Below, piece by piece: positions 60,518 to 64,000 of a stretch of 64,000 nt of DNA. Location: positions 1 to 64,000 of the forward strand of contig JARGGH010000006.1 of NCBI GenBank assembly GCA_029210945.1, in the 5' to 3' direction. The notes below the pieces were generated by a model. The model was not told the origin of the DNA and ran no database searches. It was given only the letters and a program-made list of their open reading frames with translations. This DNA is from Anaerolineales bacterium (GTDB taxonomy: Bacteria > Chloroflexota > Anaerolineae > Anaerolineales > E44-bin32). Both the position numbers and the translations under genes were made by a program. Each line of letters starts with the position of its first letter. Within the stretch, counting starts at the first letter, position 1.

Positions 60518-62004
60518 GATTTTATCGATGGCGCCGGCAAGAGCAATGCCCGTGTACCGTACTTGAGTGTTTTCTCGCCTTCCTCCGATAACTTCTTGGA
60601 CTTCGAGATTGTCACAGCTTCGTTCAACGCTGTCTTAGCGAGCTCTCGTTCTCCGGCCGCAAGCAATTGTGTGGCAAGATTCTCAAGGCGCCGGGCGGCT
60701 TTGGCCGATTCGCCTAATTCAGCCTCGTGGCGGGCTTTCTCCTGCTGCTTATACAGTGATAACAGATTTAAAGCGGAGGCAATTTCCTTCGGTGGGGGGT
60801 CCAGTTCCGGTTCATCTGTCAGCGGAAGCTCGATCGTAATCGGCACGATAGCTTGCTCGAGGCTGCGCCCAACGAGTTCGCCCGTAACATTCAACTGTGC
60901 GATAGTCAACTGCTCCAGACTGGGAGTGGGGTGAATGACCATCTCCATCAGCAGCCGGATTGATGATTTTTTTGGTAAATTTCCTAATGTAACTGGCAGT
61001 GTATCAGCGAGCGGCATCGGCTCAGGGAGCAAGCGGAACATATCGCGTAAATCGACTGACTGGCCCGTCGCGCCTTCGATGCGGACTTTCTTCGCGATGA
61101 TCTGGCTGAGATCATCGTAGATCCCGGAGAGCAGATCGGTGACCGCTCTTGGGGTGTTCAAAAAGAGCACATTTCCACCCGTCTTGCTCGACAGCTCGTC
61201 GAGAAAGCGGTCGCTCCAATCGGATCCGATGCCCACACCATTGATCGTGATGCCGTGCTTTACAGCCTGGTCCGCCAACTCGAAGCACAACTCCTCATCC
61301 CCGTAGGTCCGGCCGTCGGTGAGCAGGACGACATGGTTCACGCCTTCCCGGTTGTAGTTGCGGTGCAGTTCTTCAAGACCAAGAGACAAGCCCTGGGCAA
61401 TCTCGGTCCCCCCGAAAGCCTGCATCAGGCTCAAACGGGCGCGTGCGGCCTGAAGGTCTTTGGATTGATCGGGAGAAACGATGACTTCCGCCTTGTCGCT
61501 AAATGCGACGACGGCGGCCTTGTCCTCCGCCTGCAGATCGCGCAAGATCGTCGTGACGGCGGATCGGACCTGGTCGAGACGCTCTCCCTGCATAGAGGTG
61601 GAGCGATCGATGACAATGCTAAGGTTAATCGGTGGTCGATAATCGGGGAGCTGATCCGAACCCTTGATATCGATCATCACGTAATGCACCTGGGGCTCGT
61701 CCAATTTCAGTAGTGCTGGCTTGCTGTTTTGGATTGTGTAGGAAAACGGGGCTTCGGCGGCGAGTTTTTCTTCGAGTTCGGCAAGCTCAAGATCGTAGGC
61801 AGCCCGGCTCTCGGCGTCGATCAGCGTTTCGTAAGCCTGGCTGATCTCCAGGAACATTTCGGTCTCGCCGGGGGCAATATTCTTGTCCGGGTGGAGCTTC
61901 TGGGCGGCTTCACGATAGGCCCGGCGCAGCTGCTCGGGCGTGGCATTCCTCGGTACACCTAGAAGCGCATAGAAATCCTTCCCGGCCTCCACGTCCCCTC
62001 TCAA
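60514..62004 (-). CDS. DnaJ-VWA fusion protein
   Basis: A 496-aa protein that joins a J domain (about residues 8-75, YALLGVPRNATPEQLRRAYRE with HPD in KLHPDKN) to a von Willebrand A domain (about 120-300) with a complete MIDAS motif VIDRSTSMQG and the later Thr/Asp residues, followed by a helical tail. VWA domains with a metal site mediate protein assembly and the J domain would recruit DnaK. The start is TTG at 62004, overlapping the phosphatase stop, or a GTG at 61992. The FHA gene overlaps its end by 4 nt. Confidence 0.88.
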   Translation of the reverse strand: MRGDVEAGKDFYALLGVPRNATPEQLRRAYREAAQKLHPDKNIAPGETEMFLEISQAYETLIDAESRAAYDLELAELEEKLAAEAPFSYTIQNSKPALLKLDEPQVHYVMIDIKGSDQLPDYRPPINLSIVIDRSTSMQGERLDQVRSAVTTILRDLQAEDKAAVVAFSDKAEVIVSPDQSKDLQAARARLSLMQAFGGTEIAQGLSLGLEELHRNYNREGVNHVVLLTDGRTYGDEELCFELADQAVKHGITINGVGIGSDWSDRFLDELSSKTGGNVLFLNTPRAVTDLLSGIYDDLSQIIAKKVRIEGATGQSVDLRDMFRLLPEPMPLADTLPVTLGNLPKKSSIRLLMEMVIHPTPSLEQLTIAQLNVTGELVGRSLEQAIVPITIELPLTDEPELDPPPKEIASALNLLSLYKQQEKARHEAELGESAKAARRLENLATQLLAAGERELAKTALNEAVTISKSKKLSEEGEKTLKYGTRALLLPAPSIKS

Positions 62005-62879
62005 TCTGATGGGAAGCGGACCAGGATCACGGTGATATTATCTGGTCCCCCGGCGGCGTTGGCGGCGTCGACTAGTTTCTCACAGGCGATCTGTGGCGAT
62101 GGCGCCACGTCAATGATCGCCTTCATGCGTTCGTCACCCAGGACCCCCCACAACCCATCGGAGCAGACCATCAGGTAACCACCCCGCGGGGTGGGCATGC
62201 TCGAGACATCCACCTCCAGGTTAGCTCCCTGGCCGATTGCGCGGTAGAGCACGTTCCGCTGGGGATGCACAGCAGCTTCTTCTGCCGTTAGCTGGCCCAG
62301 TTCACGCAGCCGCTCGACCAGGCTGTGATCGCGGGTAAGGACCTCTGTATGTCCATCTTGCAGCAGGTAAGCCCGGCTGTCGCCAACATGCCCGATCGTG
62401 ATCTGCTGGCCTAGCATCACGACTGCGGTCAGGGTGGTCCCGCCGCCAGGGACTTGCTCTACCACTGCTTGGTTCGCTTGCTCGATTGCGCCGCGAAGCA
62501 GGTCCTGGAGGGGTTTCATCTCATTCTCGCCATCTGCTCCTAGCATCTGGACGATTGTCTGTTCGGTGACCGTACGGGCAACCGTGCGGATGGATACCGC
62601 GCTGGCGACCTCTCCAGCACGATGACCGCCCATCCCGTCCGCGACGACAAAAAGCCCGAAGTTCGGGGGTGAGGGATCACCGGTGGCCGAACTGTTGATC
62701 ACGAGAAGAGCGTCTTCGTTATGGCTACGCTCGATGCCAGTTGATTGCCCGGTGCCGATGATAATCTGGCGCACGTCATCAGGGACCGTCACAACCGGGC
62801 GTTGGGGGCGTTCGATTTCTCCCGTCGGGGTTGCCTTGCTTTTGAAGAATGATTTGATGACTTCAATCAAGGATGCCAT
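62001..62879 (-). CDS. PP2C-family Ser/Thr protein phosphatase
   Basis: A 292-aa metal-dependent phosphatase. After a 30-residue variable N-terminus the catalytic motifs are RSHNEDALLV, VADGMGGHRAGEVAS, GHVGDSRAYLL, VCSDGLWGVLGD and GPDNITVILV, giving all metal-binding Asp residues. It lies 30 nt after the kinase-propeller gene and overlaps the DnaJ-VWA gene by 4 nt; it should reverse that kinase's phosphorylation. Confidence 0.93.
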   Translation of the reverse strand: MASLIEVIKSFFKSKATPTGEIERPQRPVVTVPDDVRQIIIGTGQSTGIERSHNEDALLVINSSATGDPSPPNFGLFVVADGMGGHRAGEVASAVSIRTVARTVTEQTIVQMLGADGENEMKPLQDLLRGAIEQANQAVVEQVPGGGTTLTAVVMLGQQITIGHVGDSRAYLLQDGHTEVLTRDHSLVERLRELGQLTAEEAAVHPQRNVLYRAIGQGANLEVDVSSMPTPRGGYLMVCSDGLWGVLGDERMKAIIDVAPSPQIACEKLVDAANAAGGPDNITVILVRFPSD

Positions 62880-62909
62880 TTACTTTAAGATCCCATTATC
62901 TTTCCTGGC

Positions 62910-64000
62910 TCAGGCAAGTAAAGCATAGAGCTTATGATCTGTCGAGCCGATGTAGACGACATTGTCCTTAATGACCGGGGTCCCCGTGATAGGACCCTCG
63001 GTATGGAATCGCCAGCGCAGCCGTCCGCTTTTGAAATCCAGGCAGTAGAACGAGCCGTCGACTGAACCGCAGTACACGCTTCCCTGGTGCACGACTGGCG
63101 ACCCGGTTACCTGGTGATCGGTTTCGTAGCGCCAGACCTCACGTGCGTGGCGCGCGTCGATGGCGTAGATGTTGTTATCCCCGCAGCCGACGTATAGAAG
63201 GCCGTCTTCAATGGCCGGTGTGGAAATCGTCGCGCCGCCCATACGGAAGCGCCAGACCTGCCAGCCATTTTCTGCTTCGAGCGCATAGAATGTCCAATCC
63301 CGAGAGCCGAAAAAGACCAGGCCGTTTTCGATGAGCGGCGAGGAAGTTATCGCCCGTTTTGCCTTCTGGCGCCACTTGAGTTCACCTTTGAAATCATAGC
63401 AGTAGAAATCGCCGCTCTCGCACCCGAAGTAAACACGCTCATTCTCGACTACCGGCGAAGACCAGATTGGTGCATTCGCTTCGACCCGCCAGGCGCGCCG
63501 CCCGTTCACCTGGTTGACGACATGCAGTTTGCGATCGTCTGAGCCGATGAATACATGTCCATCCGAGAGCGCCGGGGATGACCGGATCGGTCCTTCTGCG
63601 TAATATGTCCAGACAATCCCGCCACGATTGGCGGTGATGGCGTAGAGGCGACTGTCCTCGGATCCGACAAAAATGACCCCGTCTTCGGCGGCGGGTTTTC
63701 CGGTAATGCCCCCCTCGGTGGCGAATTTCCATTGGAATTCACCCTCGTCAGCTGAGAGGGCATAAATGTTGTTGTCGTAGCAGCCGATATAAATCGTGTC
63801 TTTATAGAGCAGCGGGCTGCCGCGGATCTCATCCTCACATCTGAAGGACCAGAGTTCTTCAACTGTCGAGGAATGCTTGATGACCGAGGCGAACGATTCT
63901 TTGCTCAGCAATCCGGTACGTTTGGCGGAGGAGATGAGCGCCTCTTTCATGACCGCGGCGCTCGGGTAGCGATCTTTCGGATCGTATGAGAGCGCAACCT
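62910..64000 (-). CDS. Ser/Thr kinase C-terminus fused to eight-bladed PQQ-like propeller (partial)
   Basis: The 5' end runs off the window. The first residues seen, LSYDPKDRYPSAAVMKEAL, are the typical end of a Hanks-type kinase domain (DP..R..SA). About 30 residues later, a beta-propeller of eight roughly 40-aa repeats begins; each has a GxxDxxxYAL core (for example IYIGCYDNNIYAL, VFVGSEDSRLYAI, VYIGSTDHKLYAL) and a W at the next strand. No membrane segment separates the two parts in the visible region, so the propeller seems cytoplasmic. It heads a four-gene phosphorylation unit. The reading frame stays open to the window edge. Confidence 0.85.
   Translation of the reverse strand, partial: VALSYDPKDRYPSAAVMKEALISSAKRTGLLSKESFASVIKHSSTVEELWSFRCEDEIRGSPLLYKDTIYIGCYDNNIYALSADEGEFQWKFATEGGITGKPAAEDGVIFVGSEDSRLYAITANRGGIVWTYYAEGPIRSSPALSDGHVFIGSDDRKLHVVNQVNGRRAWRVEANAPIWSSPVVENERVYFGCESGDFYCYDFKGELKWRQKAKRAITSSPLIENGLVFFGSRDWTFYALEAENGWQVWRFRMGGATISTPAIEDGLLYVGCGDNNIYAIDARHAREVWRYETDHQVTGSPVVHQGSVYCGSVDGSFYCLDFKSGRLRWRFHTEGPITGTPVIKDNVVYIGSTDHKLYALLA

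Overview
The window looks like a chromosomal segment of an anaerobic bacterium of the phylum Chloroflexota, probably Anaerolineae-like. This is inferred from gene content: many zinc-ribbon proteins, a lone GNAT/enolase-superfamily pair, an LCP protein with Thr/Pro-rich surface proteins, an Hdr/Mvh electron-bifurcating hydrogenase, ATP-type PEP carboxykinase, and formate-tetrahydrofolate ligase. No rRNA or other taxonomic marker is present, so the assignment is not proven. Coding density is high, many genes overlap by 4 nt, and several promoters carry a perfect TATAAT box with very short leaders.

Layout. 1-75: 3' end (domains V and VI) of a group II intron that continues left of the window. 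87-1321: scpA and a zinc-ribbon gene. 1.5-4.3 kb: thioredoxin, then fabH/fabF on the minus strand. 4.5-10.4 kb: epimerase-like protein, GNAT acyltransferase + N-acylamino acid racemase/OSB synthase, VTT membrane protein, cyclophilin, uridine kinase, DUF1189-like protein and tRNA-Thr. 10.6-16 kb: GT4 glycosyltransferase, HAD phosphatase, EamA transporter, zinc-ribbon and TerB-like proteins. 16-17.5 kb: a broken UbiA-type prenyltransferase and a ferredoxin-like protein. 17.6-23 kb: aminotransferase, pckA, LCP protein and TPR-like protein. 23-24.3 kb: a response regulator behind a probable cyclic-di-GMP-I riboswitch, tRNA-Arg, YjbQ.

24.5-34.4 kb is an energy-metabolism block: an isolated HdrA N-terminal fragment, a hydrogenase maturation protease, and a tight minus-strand operon hdrC-hdrB-hdrA-mvhD-mvhG-mvhA, followed by divergent fhs. 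Rex-like palindromes lie upstream of the HdrA fragment and of hdrC, which would link the block to the NADH/NAD+ ratio.

34.4-40 kb holds the most unusual system. A minus-strand operon encodes a small zinc-ribbon membrane protein, a secreted/membrane DUF2207-like protein ending in a Gly/Cys/Ala tail with seven alternating cysteines, a PqqD-like/radical SAM/SPASM enzyme, a tandem paralogue of that enzyme that has lost every Fe-S cysteine, and a methyltransferase. I read it as a candidate post-translational modification system in which a radical SAM enzyme and a pseudoenzyme partner act on the Cys-rich tail.

40.2-51.5 kb: GT2 and acyltransferase (lipid glycosylation/acylation), ligA, rlmI-like methyltransferase, CpXC protein, sensor kinase, class III aminotransferase, acyl-CoA ligase. 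51.5-58.2 kb: ftsH, Ser/Thr kinase, diacylglycerol kinase family protein, Ca2+/H+ exchanger, SH3-like protein, DUF971 protein. 58.2-64 kb: two response regulators and a phosphorylation module on the minus strand (kinase-PQQ propeller running off the right edge, PP2C phosphatase, DnaJ-VWA fusion, FHA zinc-ribbon protein).
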